Numbered from the stretch's first letter, positions 11,090-24,790 are shown. The stretch: DNA of 64,000 bases from Monoplex corrugatus (GCA_030674185.1 CM060312.1:68266737-68330736); one strand, 5' to 3'. Notes: a model not told the origin generated them from the sequence alone. A program made the numbers and translations.

Positions 11090-11470
11090 TGTTTTGTGTG
11101 TGTTTTGTTCACCCACTACAGCTGGTTTTTTGTAATCAGGCGGGCAGGAGAGCCGTGGGCTTTGATGATACTCAGTGAATTGAACTCATTCCATCCAGAC
11201 AGACAGAAAGAAAAACTACCAGTTTGATCTCTGTCATCCATGTGCATTGTTTTTGTTAGTGGTTTCTTTTCTCTTCCCCATCTCGTCATTATCCTCTCCC
11301 CTCTCTTTTCTCGACGCGCATCCTTCCCAATCACCCTTTTAAAACACGTCATTCCTCCCGTGGACTGTGCTTTCACCCAAGGGAAGTTTTGTTTAAACGT
11401 CTGGTTTTCCTGTCATTGAAAGACATAACGGCTTCTGTTTTTCTCTTCTTTCCCATTTCCCTCTCTCTCT

Positions 11471-11531
<61 letters not shown>

Positions 11532-11900
11532 GCTCGCTCGCTCGCTCGCTCGCTCGCTCTCTTCCTGTTACTTTTTCTTTACGTTCCCCATCCCTCTCGC
11601 ATTTTGTTTAGTTACATTTCTCTCATCAAGTTTTCCTTCGTACGTGTTGCGAGCGTGCTACACTGTCCTGCTACACTGTCCTGCAACATTCCTTATGCGT
11701 CATTAGCCATAAAATCTGAAAGGTGCATTGATATTATAGGGTAACTGCTTGGTGAGATGACGTGTCCATCAGCCTGGATGGAACTGCACCTTATTTTCCC
11801 AGTAACGAGTGTTATGGTCGCCATGTGGCTTTCCTAAGGTTCTGTAATCTTGTAGTGAGTGTTAACAAGAAACACCACGAGGGTGCAGATGGGACCCGGA
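11090..11900 (+). repeat. Duplication block C, copy 1 (CT/GCTC microsatellite inside)
   Basis: Matches 43173-44195. Landmarks: TTTTGTAATCAG/TTTATAATCAG, GGGCTTTGATGA, TCATTCCATCCAGACA, a shared segment before GTGGACT(T)GTGCTT, and after the microsatellite the pair CATTA-CCA-(A/G)AAATCTGA, TGGAACTGCA and GCCATGTG(G/A)CTT. Copy 1 has a CT tract with (GCTC)n at 11460-11562; copy 2 has AC and GA tracts at the corresponding place, so the microsatellite changed independently. Confidence 0.7.
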
Positions 11901-12335
11901 GCATCAATGCCTCGCCATTCTCGGGACACTCACCTCCCAAGCTCCCGACGCCAGTCGACAGTCATTTCTTCAAGTGAAAGGGGGGGGGGGGGAGACTGTC
12001 CATGCATTGCATGGTCTATTCGGATCCAGCCAACCTTGTTTACAAACTGAGTGGCAAGGTGGGGAGAAGACAAACCCCGGGACATAGCCACACAGTGTGC
12101 ACCAACCATGTCCAGCCCAGCCTCTGGACCAAGAGAGAATGGAAGACCCCTCTCTCGCCTCACTCTGGTCTTCATCTCTTTTTCGGGCAGCCCGCCCTGC
12201 CACCAGCTCGCATAGCTGTCAGCACCTTTCCTCTCGACACGTAGCAGTCGGAAGCTCCCAAAGTTGTCTTACTTAACCACAGGGGGTGTTTGAGCGGCCG
12301 CGAAAGTGGCCAGCATGATGATCTAGACACAGTCT
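11901..12335. other. GC-richer stretch, no gene supported
   Basis: Noticeably richer in G and C than its surroundings, with a 13-bp poly-G at 11980-11992. Overlapping open frames of 60-80 codons occur on both strands, as expected for GC-rich DNA. None shows a recognisable domain. Confidence 0.5.
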
Positions 12336-12339
12336 AGTG

Positions 12340-12500
12340 AGTGTATTTTTTCGCCACAGACAGCTTCTACCTGGTCCTCGAGTTTCTGCACAGAATCTGC
12401 TGTGATCACAACTCTCTTGATAGTATTTCTGGTTTTCAGAGAAACTTGTTAGGAACTGAAATTTTCTGCCAGGTGTTTCTTATTTGGTACCCGTTACTGT
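12340..12500 (+). repeat. Duplication block I, copy 1
   Basis: Aligns with 44210-44330: TTCTGGTTTTCAGAGAAACT against TTCTGGTTTCTGGGGAGATT, then GGAACTGAAATTTTCTGCC against TGAACTGAAGTTCTCCTCC, then AGG(T/C)(G/A)TGT. It lies between blocks C and H in both copies. Confidence 0.55.
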
Positions 12501-13213
<713 letters not shown>

Positions 13214-13419
13214 AACCACACCTCCTTCTTCCTCCCCCCCCCCCTCACCGCATATATATATACACACACAAGCACTCACTCAAAACACAAATAATGTATA
13301 CAGTCACACGCGCACAGACGCATCCAGAGTACGGCCATCGCCCACACAGCGACCACACGTCCATGAAGAATCCTTGATACATGAGCTGTCCTAATGCTGA
13401 GTCTTCTTATTCTTGACTA

Positions 13420-13790
13420 CTACTCTCTGGGGACGACGGTTTTGTGGTGGCCGATTGTCAGCAGAGACAGCTACCGCCATTGTGCCGTCCTTGTAGGCCT
13501 GGCCAGTGCCTGCATTGAAACCTTTGACAAGTGCTGGGGACTTTATTGCTGAGAATGGCTGTGAGAGACTTGCTTAAAGAGACATCTTTTAATGTTAGAG
13601 ATTAAAGCGGTAAATCGATGTGCAAGTGCTTTCCATTAGGAAGCAAGTAAAGATGTTGGTTCTTCTTTCTTTCTTTTCTCTAGTCTGCCGGGGCTCTTTA
13701 CTTTCTTTTTTATGCAGTCAGAAATTTCTTTTCATTGAGTTGTCCACACTGCGAAAACAAACGACAAAACAATAAAGAAAGAGAGAGAAA
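13420..13790 (+). repeat. Duplication block H, copy 1
   Basis: Matches 49756-50165. Landmarks: GACGGTTTT, GTCA(G/A)CA(G/A)AGACAG(C/T)T, CCGCC followed by TGTCGTCCTTG-type sequence, GCCTGG, GGGGA-TTT, TTGAGAGA-like segment, AAGTAAAG-(A/C)GTT, GGGGCTCTTTA/GGGGCTCTTTT, then CAAACGACAAAACAATAAA against CAAACAGAACAAAAGCAATA. Confidence 0.65.
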
Positions 13791-14299
13791 GAAAGGGAGG
13801 GAGGGAGGTATTGTCTGTATGAATTGAAACCCAATGTATCTGAGCAGATCCATGACTTACAGGACTTAAACGTACATATTTGAGATTCTGCGTGCACACA
13901 CAAAAACATGCCCTGGCAGGTCTACACAACTTTTGATCTAGGAGATCGGACAAAATGACCACTCGTTACCCTCCTAAGGAGTCAGAGATGTCTTGGAAGA
14001 TCAAACACAGATACTAAGGACTTTCAGATTGAAAGTCCGACGTTTATCTTCCTGAATGCCGTCCTTTCTGTTTGTGTATAGAGTCTATGTTCGTTTCTAC
14101 TAGCTTGCCTCTCTCCTTTTTGTTGTGTGTGATCTGTATGCAGAAAGGCAATTCCACATAAACATCCACCAAATTCCAGAACATTTCCCCAAAATCCATC
14201 CCGTGACACATGTGTACTTATTTATGTGCGTGTGATACGAAAAGGATTTTGTGTTAGGGGACACTGATTGTGTTTCTTGTTTATTTGAAAATAATAATA

Positions 14300-14580
14300 A
14301 ATCGAGGGTTTACAGCCAGAACCCAGTATCTCTTTTTTTTTTTTTTTTTTTTTTGGTCAATTTTCACTTTTTTATACTGAACTGTTGCTTTTGATGTGAT
14401 CTTTCACTTGGTGGACTTTGTTTTTGCCATGATATTGATTTTTTGATCGGTTGTCGATAAAACCAAAAACCAGTATCTCAAAATGTAGATGTAGCCCCTC
14501 CCCGAAAACCCAGTTAAAAATAGTCTCCTGTAAACTATCAGAAAATCGAGACACTTGGTTCTGGTTGTCAGCCCTCAAAA
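14300..14580. repeat. Foldback (inverted-repeat) element
   Basis: GAGGGTTTACAGCCAGAACC at 14304-14323 is the near reverse complement of GGTTCTGGTTGTCAGCCCTC at 14557-14576. Similarity continues inward (CCCAGTATCTC against the complement of GAGACACTTGG). A poly-T run lies at about 14332-14354. Size of about 280 bp with terminal inverted repeats is MITE-like; I see no clear target duplication. Confidence 0.5.
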
Positions 14581-14916
14581 TCATCATTGTCTTACAATAA
14601 TTATTATATATTCTCCACACTCATTTGGGCTCACTGCCCATTACACATTTCACGAGACATAGAGCGTAATAATGTACAAAAGCACCAGTGTATCACACAT
14701 ACACACGCATCAAAATGCATATTAAATTAATAATGAATACATACCAAAGAAATCCAGCTATACACATCTATAGTCATAAACGCGCGCGCGCAAACGCACT
14801 CACAGACACACTCACGCACGCACACATACACACCCACCCAAAACACACACATGCGCGCGCGCACACACATACACACACACACGCGCTTGCGCTTGCGCAT
14901 ACACACACTTGTGCAT

Positions 14917-14983
<67 letters not shown>

Positions 14984-15063
14984 CACAACACATACACACA
15001 CAGACACACACACAACACACACACATACACACACACACACACACATACACACACACACATACA

Positions 15064-15132
<69 letters not shown>
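14581..15132. repeat. Large AC-rich microsatellite region
   Basis: From about 14690 AC/ACAT/GCGC repeats build up; from 14921 to 15132 the tract is almost entirely AC with sparse T or G interruptions. Long open frames on both strands (up to 209 codons) are repeat translation. Confidence 0.95.
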
Positions 15133-15134
<2 letters not shown>

Positions 15135-15520
15135 ATGACTGCATGCCATACGATCAATAGATACAAGAGACAACGGTTGTTGGTGTGTAAGCAACATTGA
15201 TATAAACAATGTAAGACCTGGGTGGACAGGGTTAGTCTTTGAATTGAAGCATGAAAGAAAGGGCAGATCCCGTAGATCAGCCTGCAGGGAGTGCCAGAAG
15301 GCATGATGAAACTGAAAGCACACTCAAGCAGTAATGTATGACCTGACAAATTGTTTTTCATATTTTGATCATTTACTTCAGATTGCAGGAATAAACTTTT
15401 CACAATGTATGTATGACCTGACTAGGTTTTTCTTTCTTCTTATTTTAATTATTTAGTTAAAGTTGCAAATGGTTTTTGACATTTGCGGTGACCCCCCCTC
15501 CCCTCCCATCCCATCCCCAT
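15133..15520. other. No gene seen
   Basis: Contains a short internal duplication, GTATGACCTGAC at 15335 and 15411. Nothing else. Confidence 0.55.
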
Positions 15521-15524
15521 GGAG

Positions 15525-15574
15525 ATGCCGGAAACTCTTTCAGTATGAATAATATGCCCCACCTTCTTCTGGAA

Positions 15575-15610
<36 letters not shown>

Positions 15611-15632
15611 GTGTGTGTGTGTGTGTGTGGTA
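15525..15632 (+). repeat. Family A 5' fragment (copy 5) ending in a TG microsatellite
   Basis: CTCTTTCAGTATGAATAATA then CCCCACCTTCTTCTGGAAATT matches the family A 5' module. It breaks directly into TG repeats (15580-15628), so the rest of the copy is lost or replaced. Confidence 0.65.
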
Positions 15633-15649
15633 ATTATGAGAATACGAAT

Positions 15650-15716
15650 GATAGTAATAATGGGGATGATCATAATAGATGATGATGATGATGATGATTG
15701 ATGATGTGATGATGAT
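15650..15716. repeat. (GAT)n microsatellite
   Basis: GATGAT repeats with small interruptions. The same tail follows YADD LINE 3' ends elsewhere in the window, but no LINE sequence precedes it here. Confidence 0.85.
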
Positions 15717-15833
15717 AAATTGCTGTGAATATAATCACCTTTACTGAAACTTTTTTGTTTCTGTTTTTATTTTTTGTTTTTTGTTTTTCCCTGATATGTC
15801 AGAGATGACGATACTGTTACTCTGGGTAAGGAC

Positions 15834-15951
15834 ATATGTTAGTGTTGAAAGGAGCCATATTCATATGTTAGTGTTGAAAGGAGACATACTCATATGTTAG
15901 TGTTGAAAGGAGACATACTCATATGTTAGTGTTGAAAGGAGACATACTCAT
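15834..15951. repeat. 29-bp tandem repeat, about 4 copies
   Basis: Unit CATATGTTAGTGTTGAAAGG plus AGACATACT. The first copy differs at two places (AGCCATATT); the rest are near identical. Confidence 0.9.
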
Positions 15952-15969
15952 GCATACATGAAGGCGGGC

Positions 15970-16163
<194 letters not shown>

Positions 16164-16556
16164 GTAAACATCGTTTCAACAGACAGACAGATCGATAGAT
16201 TTATATAAAGTAAACACGCGTAGCACGAGGACAGAGAGAGAGAGAGATTTGGGAATGGGTGATGAGGGGGAGTAAATATGAATCTGTTTTCAGATTGAAA
16301 GATAACTTTTGGGACTAGGACATAGGGATCAATGACAGCTGCAAGATTGTGCGTTCGTAAGCAAGCAAACACACATACAAACACATACACACAAACTTGT
16401 GCGTGCAGCCATGCACATACAAAGTATAAGACGTTGTGTCACATTTCAGAATTCATCGGGGACAAGTTGTGATTTGGACACGTCTAGTTTTAGAAGAATT
16501 GTATTCACAAACCCTAGGGAAAATAGTTATATTGCGATGAAAACAATTCAGTTGTT

Positions 16557-16558
16557 TG

Positions 16559-16643
<85 letters not shown>

Positions 16644-16682
16644 GTATTTTAATATATATTATATATATATATATATATATGT
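16557..16682. repeat. Compound microsatellite (TCTA)n-(TC)n-(AT)n
   Basis: TCTA repeats 16560-16610, TC repeats 16614-16640, AT repeats 16659-16680. Confidence 0.95.
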
Positions 16683-16989
16683 TCAGTGTGTCAAAACATT
16701 TGCAGTCTTCCGAGCAACAGCTCCATATTTTCGTCAGTGTACATTTATTGCAAAGTTAATGCAGTGTTCTGGTCTTTTGGAACCGCCTGAGATTCTATCA
16801 TTGTACGGCATTAAAAAAAATCATCAGATTCAGAAATATTTAAAAACAGGTCATCTTGTGTCAGATATACCAGCTTTGTCCGAAAGCTCTCTTTACGTCT
16901 CTGGAAGAACATCTTGTGTCCACAGCAGTCTGCATGTCTTTTGGATCACAGCTCTGAAACTATTCCCCTAAGGAAAATTTCCTTTTAAA

Positions 16990-17520
16990 ATTGTCAATGG
17001 TCTTCTGCTTACCCTTGACAGCAGTCAAGTTTTTCCCTGTCTCTGTCTCTCCTGATCTGACAGCTGCATTTGATACATTTGGACAAGTTATACTACTGTC
17101 CCATCATCAACATGCATTTGACATATTTGGAAATGTTCTTTCCTGGTTCAGATGCCACCTTTCAGACCGTCGACAAGCTATCGTAGTTAATGAGTATTAC
17201 TCATCGTCATCACTGTTAACTTTTGGTGTATCCCAAGGCTCTGTCCTACGACCCATCCTCTGTGTTCTATACACCACCATTGTGTGACATTGTTTCCAAG
17301 CTTTTCGTATCCCATCTGCGTTGTTGTTGTTGTTGTTTGTTGTTTGTTTGTTTGTTTGTTGTGACAACCTGCAACAAAATCTTGCAGTGTATCTGAGCTT
17401 GACATTATCATCAGGTCTGCTCAATCCAGCATCTGTGAATTGAAATCATGGATGGTTGACAAGAAACTAAAATATGACAACAACAACAAAAAAGACCGAA
17501 ATGGTTTTTATCACACCAAA
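16990..17520 (+). pseudogene. CR1/L2-type LINE reverse transcriptase fragment
   Basis: Around 17056 the frame reads DLTAAFDTFGQVILLS (RT motif A region), then FGNVLSWFRCHLSDRRQ, then LTFGVSQGSVLRPILCVLYT (motif B; consensus Gly-Val-Pro-Gln-Gly-Ser with Pro changed to Ser). A stop follows at 17285-17287 and a TTG/TTTG-rich insertion occupies 17320-17360. The family's next conserved part resumes near 17425 as SSICELKSWMVDKKLKYD. The catalytic YADD region between is destroyed. Neutral relic. Confidence 0.8.
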
Positions 17521-17534
17521 ATCTTCTTTCCCCC

Positions 17535-17535
17535 C

Positions 17536-17580
<45 letters not shown>
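17535..17580. repeat. (CT)n microsatellite
   Basis: Preceded by a C-run at 17530. Inserted close to the LINE relic. Confidence 0.95.
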
Positions 17581-17583
<3 letters not shown>

Positions 17584-17754
17584 CGTGCATTTGTCTAAAG
17601 ATCATCGTACTCAGGGAGGTTACCTTTGTGATCACCTTTTTTTTGTCCCATTTTCTATGCCACCTTAATGGCCACAAAACCTGGCGCTTTTTTTTTTTCC
17701 AATGCGTTGATGATGATGATGTCGATAAGGGTGATAATGGTGATGCTATAGAGT

Positions 17755-18085
17755 TCCATCTAGGATTGAGACTGCGTGAGAGGGCTGTACTCTACGCCTA
17801 TTATCACAATAGATCCTGGCGTCAACCAGGCCCGAAAGATACGGACACCTGCGGTGCTGGTCAGACTTGAGCAACACCCTCGATGACGCATCTGTGAAGT
17901 GGATGAGACTCGACTGTGTGGTCCCAGTCTTCCCAATGAGCCCATATCACGCCCAACTCTGGGTAGGAGCCACTTAGAGCCGAAAAATCCCACAGTGATG
18001 TTTGAAGGGACTGGTGGAGATTCGAATCCACAACCTTCCAGTCGGTAGTCCGTTGCGCTAACCACTACACCACAGCGACTGGAAG
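17755..18085 (-). mobile_element. tRNA-derived SINE (second type)
   Basis: On the minus strand from about 18083 downward: GCTGTGGTGTAGTGGTTAGC (A box, complement near 18055-18077) and GGATTCGAATC (B box, complement 18019-18029), spaced as in a tRNA. A roughly 250-bp body follows. The A box differs from the 6.2-kb SINE, so the tRNA ancestor differs. The 3' end is uncertain. Confidence 0.7.
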
Positions 18086-19297
18086 GTTTGTTGCACATTA
18101 TCAGGAAACTGTTCCATGCTAATTGAATACATTTTTGTTTTGGTTTACACCTTCAAATCCAATTTTCACATTTTTGCTGTCTAGGTAGGTGACAGTACAA
18201 GTTTTCGAGGAAGTCATTATCAGTTTTATCAACGCCGCTTAACTGTCCGCTCCTGAAGTCTATATGGAATTTATTTTCACCTTTTGCAAGTTTAGTTTAA
18301 TGTCACGTTTCGTTTCAGTTTTTAGTTTTTGTGAGCTGCTGCGTTATTCAGTTTACCTACCATTGTAAACTTAGATGTTTCTGAGACATGTAAGTCATGT
18401 TAATGCGTCCAGCACTGTAATCAGTTTTCATTACCTTTTTTGAACTTCTTCAAAAAATCTTTTGTAGCTGTACTTTCTCTACCGATGGAATGTTTATTCA
18501 AACTGGTGTAAAATAAAGGAAAAAAGGCCGATTGCTTGCTTTACATGCACCAACTTACTGACCAAGAACTTTAATACCGAGATATCGTTTTCTTTACAGT
18601 GTGATGCTGTATATTTTTCAGTTCTATTAATTTTAAACGTAGCTTTAGCCATTTTATTTGTTTCAAAATAAATTCCACTTTTTTTTGTTTGTTATCGTAT
18701 TAACTGTTTGAAATGTAAAGTATTTCACTATTGTTGCCTGCGGATTCTTAAAGCTTTTGTCTTTTTTTCCACTTGTTTAGTATTTTGTGTACTTTTAACT
18801 TTAGACTGGAGAACTGTTCAAATTATGTTAAATTGTAATGATTTAAAGGTATCTTCTTAGTCTTTAAGGAATACTGTTGTATCTTCAAGCGTCTGCTTTA
18901 TTATCAACAGCGATCAGTGCTTCAATACTAGTTATTGAATTGTTTGTATTTTTCATCGCCAGTGATGCCACAGTTCATACGATTGCAAGGGGGGGGGGGG
19001 GGGGGGGGGGGACAGAGACAATACCAAAACATTTTCGAAAAACGTATGACTTAGGTCTAAAAATTTTCAAAAAATCCACTTTTTATCCATGTTTCTTCAG
19101 GGTGAGCGTTTGAACAGCTCATGCAGTGACTCTGATATGCAAAATGTGTCCTGTTCTTCCATTTCAGAAATTTTGCTGTCGTAATCGCATCAGCACCAAA
19201 AAAGTGATAGGTCCACAGTCAGTTTTTTGTTGTGATCAACGTATTCTGATGAATCCTCTGTCTTCAGACTATAAATGTTTATGACGCAAATGTGTCT
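18086..19297. other. No gene seen; includes a 23-bp poly-G run
   Basis: AT-rich with no convincing frames. Homopolymer G at 18989-19011. Confidence 0.6.
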
Positions 19298-19729
19298 GAC
19301 ACGAAGCTTACACAGAACACTCTTCTTCCCTCTTATTTGATGGCTTCACATGACACGAAGCTTACACAGAACACTCTTCTTCCCTCTTACTTGATGGCTT
19401 CACATGACACGAAGCTTACACAGAACACTCTTCTTCCCTCTTACTTGATGGCTTCACATGACACGAAGCTTACACAGAACACTCTTCTTCCCTCTTATTT
19501 GATGGCTTCACATGACACGAAGCTTACACAGAACACTCTTCTTCCCTCTTACTTGATGGCTTCACATGACACGAAGCTTACACAGAACACTCTTCTTCCC
19601 TCTTATTTGATGGCTTCACATGACACGAAGCTTACACAGAACACTCTTCTTCCCTCTTACTTGATGGCTTCACATGACACGAAGCTTACACAGAACACTC
19701 TTCTTCCCTCTTACTTGATGGCTTCACAG
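19298..19729. repeat. 54-bp tandem repeat, exactly 8 copies
   Basis: Eight units of 54 bp with no indels. The only variation I see is one T/C site in CTTA(T/C)TTGATGG, ordered T,C,C,T,C,T,C,C. Because 54 is divisible by 3, one frame reads an 18-residue peptide repeat (TKLTQNTLLPSYLMAS), but that frame starts at GTG and lacks an ATG before the repeats. Near-perfect identity means recent expansion or gene conversion. Confidence 0.97.
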
Positions 19730-20855
19730 AAATACTTTCTTTGTTTGGTTACTTTGATATTGTTGTTTGGTTTTGAGGGGATTGATTTTTGCTGTTGTTT
19801 TTCGATAGTTTTCTAAACTTTGTAAAGATACCTATTCTGTTTTTGTGTGCTCCATTTTCTGTGTCAAACATTTACTGTGTAAATGTTTGTTTAGAGCTTT
19901 AGATTAGAGAGTGGAACAGGTAAATGGTGTGACTGCCTCATGCTCAGAGTGTTGCCTCGGTTGTTGAATCCAGTGATGCTTTTTCAGTGCAAACGTGACA
20001 CTGTGCCCAGTCACACTTAACAAGGTAAGCTTATACGAGTAGAGTGGATCGATCGAGTGCTGGGTAGTATTCTGGTCCCACTAAAAACATTGTTTGAGGA
20101 GTAACTAGTAGATGCAGCGCAACATGATCATGGGCTACAGTTCACTCACAATCCATCACGACTTTCCAAAGATGCCATCCTTACGGAACAGTAGGCGCTG
20201 TAACCACCGTAGTGTGATTTAGCTGTTGAAACAAGCTGCAGTTAAGGTCAGACTCTGTCCTCCTTCGTGCAGCTTTATTGGATTGGTGTATCACTGGTTT
20301 TTAGTTCCCGTAGGCTTAGCGTTTTGTGCAGTAGAGCCATGGATTATGTTTCACGTACCTCTCATTTCGTGACTGTTGTGACTTGTTTTTTATGGTATGT
20401 TGAAAAACCGCGAAATATGATTTTTAACATGAGAACTGAACTCATCTAGTTATGCCATTCTGACACTGTTTTATTGAAGTTTGATCCCAGTTTTTACAGT
20501 GGAGTTATGTATCTAAATGATGGAGGTGATGCTTTTAAGGGTTGGTAGAACGTGAGTTTTGACAGTAATTGTCCGTTTGGTTTGACATGTATTCAAATCA
20601 GCACCCAAGAAGCGTTGCCAGCGAGGTCAGATGACTGATCAAACAACTTTGCACAAAGGTTTTCGAGGCCATAGGCAAATGAGAGTAACAGCGTCAATGT
20701 AGCAACGAATTTTGCATATACCATTAGTTAAAGAGTAGCCGTAAATGCGTAAAACTAAAAGCTAATGATATTTGGTCGTTTTATAGCTAAAATGAAGGTC
20801 GACATGTTTGTAAATTCACTTGCAGTGCATTATCCATTGAATCAACACGACTTAA
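19730..20855. other. No gene seen
   Basis: Ordinary sequence; short frames only. Confidence 0.6.
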
Positions 20856-21035
20856 AAGTATGATGTTCGCAGTATACCAGGGTCAGTGAAGCATACAGTG
20901 AAGTCACGGGACCGAGCAACCTGACATTTACACTTCACCAGAGGCAGAATACTGTAGTCGAATACGACTATAAATTCTCATGGCTTGAGACATAAAAGTC
21001 ATTTCTCAAAGTACCAAGAAGTAGCTCGCCACTTG
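20856..21035 (+). repeat. Duplication block G, copy 1
   Basis: Similar to 51340-51510: AGCATACAGTGAAGTCACGGGAC against AGCATTCAGTGAAATCACCG(GAC), and CATTTCTCAAAGTACCAAGA against CATTCCCCAAAATACCAAGA. It is the weakest long match of the series but sits at the expected place. Confidence 0.45.
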
Positions 21036-21087
21036 AATGCCACATGTCTCTACTTAAGGTGCTTTTTCTGGGTAGTTTGAAGGTCTA

Positions 21088-21888
<801 letters not shown>

Positions 21889-22195
21889 TTCGACACGTTT
21901 TACTCATTTTTCACGATTTTCAATAAAAAATTTTAAGACACGAAGCAGTAAAACAATCCATGGTTGTTATTTGATCGATGGAGTTTATGAGGGAGCTGTA
22001 GAACGACTGCCTTACTCCAGTGTGATACCACCATTAGCATAAGTGCACTTGTGTTGGGATGCCATTGAGGCCACGATTTCTCTGGAGCTGGGATTGAATC
22101 CACACGTCTGAATCTACCTGTGACCATTATCTGCTTCTGTTTGTCAGTGAAAGTGCATCTGAAAAAGCTTGCATAGGGCAAGAAGGTATGAAAAC
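21889..22195 (+). repeat. Duplication block F, copy 1
   Basis: Matches 53890-54225: CACGATTTTCAATA in both (21913 and 53909), then GTGTGA(T/C)ACC(A/G)CCATTAGC, AAGTGCA, GGGATGCC, a diverged GGATTGAATCCAC/GTGGATCCAC, and CTTGCATA/CTCGCATA. Part of it recalls a B box, so the block may contain an old tRNA-like repeat. Confidence 0.65.
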
Positions 22196-22205
22196 ACACA
22201 TACAG

Positions 22206-22347
22206 GCCACACGCATGTTAAAGAGAGTGTGTGTGAGAAAGAGAGAGAAAGAGAGAGAGAGAGAGGGGGGAGTTAGAGAGAGTGTGTTTGAGAAAGAGAA
22301 AGAAAGAGAGAGAGACGTGTTAGAGAGAGTGTGTGAGAAAGAGAGAG

Positions 22348-22383
<36 letters not shown>

Positions 22384-22570
22384 GTGTTAGAGAGAATGTG
22401 TGTGAGAAAGAGAGAAAGAAAGAGAGAGAGAGAGAGACGTGTTAGAGAGAGTGTGTGTGAGAAAGAGAAAGAGAGAGACGTGTTAGAGAGAGTGTGTGTG
22501 AGAAAGAAAGAGAGAGAGAGAGAGACGTGTTAGAGAGAGAGTGTGTGAGAAAGAGAGAGAGAGAGAGATG
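22206..22570. repeat. GA-rich minisatellite with a GACGTGTTAGAGAGAGTGTG motif
   Basis: About 7 units, each made of GACGTGTTAGAGAGAGTGTGTG(A) followed by a variable (GA)n/(GAAA)n stretch, so unit length varies (about 40-75 bp). Open frames of Glu-Arg-Lys are artefacts. Confidence 0.9.
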
Positions 22571-23535
<965 letters not shown>

Positions 23536-23539
23536 GACA

Positions 23540-24240
23540 TTCAGTATAAATAGTATCCCCACCTTCTGGAAATTATGTGCTGGAAATTTCCTCTGTTCTG
23601 TCACTTTCTTCGTTTCTTTCTTCGTCCCTTGCTTTCTGTCATTTCTTCCTATCATTCTGTGCCTCGCTGGTTCATTCATTTGTATATGTTTGATAAACTC
23701 TGACGTATGTTCTCTTATTAAACTCTGACGTATGTTCTCTTATTAAATTCTGACGTATGTTCTCTTATTAAACTCTGACGTATGTTCTCTTATTAAACTC
23801 TGACGTATGTTCTCTTATTAAACTCTGACGTATGTTCTCTTATTAAAAACTCTGACGTATGTTCTCTTATTGAACTCTGACGTATGTTCTCTTAGGAGTG
23901 ATAATTGGGTACATGTATTAAGAACATTTTGGCCTTAGGGACATTGGATATGTGGAAGCGATTTTAGGTAATTTAGACCCGTTTTTATATGTTTTAGTGT
24001 CCATACTTATACTTAAATTTGTTTTCAGGTATGTTTTTTACTCCTCTGGTGATAAATTGGACGGAGTGGTCAGTGCAAGGGGCATTTCCGTAGAATATGT
24101 GCACGAATGCATTGATATGTGTACTAAATTTTCTTTCCTTTTTTTTCCTGTTGAAGTATTGTGTATGCTTTGAAACGGTTATAGCCCTGAGATGGGTCTA
24201 CACAGTCAGCTTGTTAAACAAAAATGACAGTAACAGTAAG
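23540..24240 (+). repeat. Family A dispersed repeat, copy 6 (nearly full length)
   Basis: Runs from AGTATCCCCACCTTCTGGAA through the pyrimidine-rich part (TTTCTGTCATTTCTTCCTAT), the ATAATTGGGTACATGTATT segment, TTTTTATATGTTTTAGTGTC, the GATAAATTGGACGGAGTGGT core, and GGTTATAGCCCTGA, ending in an AACAAAAATGACAGTAACAG tail. Without the internal 25-bp array it would be about 500 bp. It defines the family together with 59285-59830 and 40968-41575. Confidence 0.85.
23695..23895. repeat. 25-bp tandem repeat, 8 copies, inside family A
   Basis: Unit AACTCTGACGTATGTTCTCT plus TATTA. The single-copy equivalent in other family A members is the segment between GATAAA and GGATTGATAATTGGG. One unit has two extra A and one a G. 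The array is therefore an expansion of a 25-bp piece of this transposon copy. Confidence 0.9.
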
Positions 24241-24599
24241 TTTGTAAAACACGACGAACCAATGGTTATAACTGGCGGATATATAGATGAAAATACTGGC
24301 GTTTCAGTATATACATGTACTAATTTGCTCAGAATTGTGGCTTAAGTCGTTCAGTCATTTGTGTGTAATTTGATATGATTTGTATATTATTGGTTCAAGG
24401 CACCGACTGTATGGTTTGGTGCATCATCGTGTGTGGTCGAAGCAGATCTGTTCCTTGTTTTAAAGCGGCATTATGACGGCAATGACAAAATTATACCATT
24501 CCTCCAGACTTTCGATTTTTGTCGCCAGTCTGATTTCTTCGTGGACGATAGAATCAATTTAATCCAGCCAAGACGTTGTTTACTAGCTGGAAAGTCAGA
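24241..24599. other. No gene seen
   Basis: No recognisable feature. Confidence 0.6.
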
Positions 24600-24790
24600 C
24601 TGCTAAGTACATAAATCAGAAAAAACACGAAAAAAGAATCAGAACGCGTATTTTAATACAACCAGACAAGACAGGTGCAAATTTTCCGCCAACTGGCCTT
24701 TGTCAAGCGTAAGATCACAAACACCAAATACAAAAAATTAAGAGAAAAAGACTGAAACTTCCAAGCTGCTTCGTTCAGTGTGAGAAAAGG
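24600..24790 (-). repeat. Family J repeat, copy 1 (inverted)
   Basis: Reverse complement matches 31560-31835: TTCTCACACTG, GAAGTTTCAGTCTTTTTCTC, AATTTTTTGTATTTGGTGTT-like, GATCTTACGCTT, CAGTTGGC(G/C)GAAAATTTGC, CCTGTCTTGTCTGGTTGTAT, CGTGTTTTTTCTG. It includes the hairpin GCCAGTTGGC followed by GAAAA, preceded by CTTGACAAAG, which recalls the PLE trailer hairpin. Confidence 0.75.

Noticed and set aside
14727..15403. Long Cys-Val and His-Thr frames on both strands, also at 38.4-39.2, 48.0-48.3 and 53.4-53.9 kb
   Set aside because: They are translations of AC/TG microsatellites.
19292..19816. 174-codon frame with eight 18-residue repeats
   Set aside because: It begins at GTG and has no ATG before the repeats; codon changes at the variable site are silent, but too few sites vary to infer selection. 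Minisatellite is the simpler reading.
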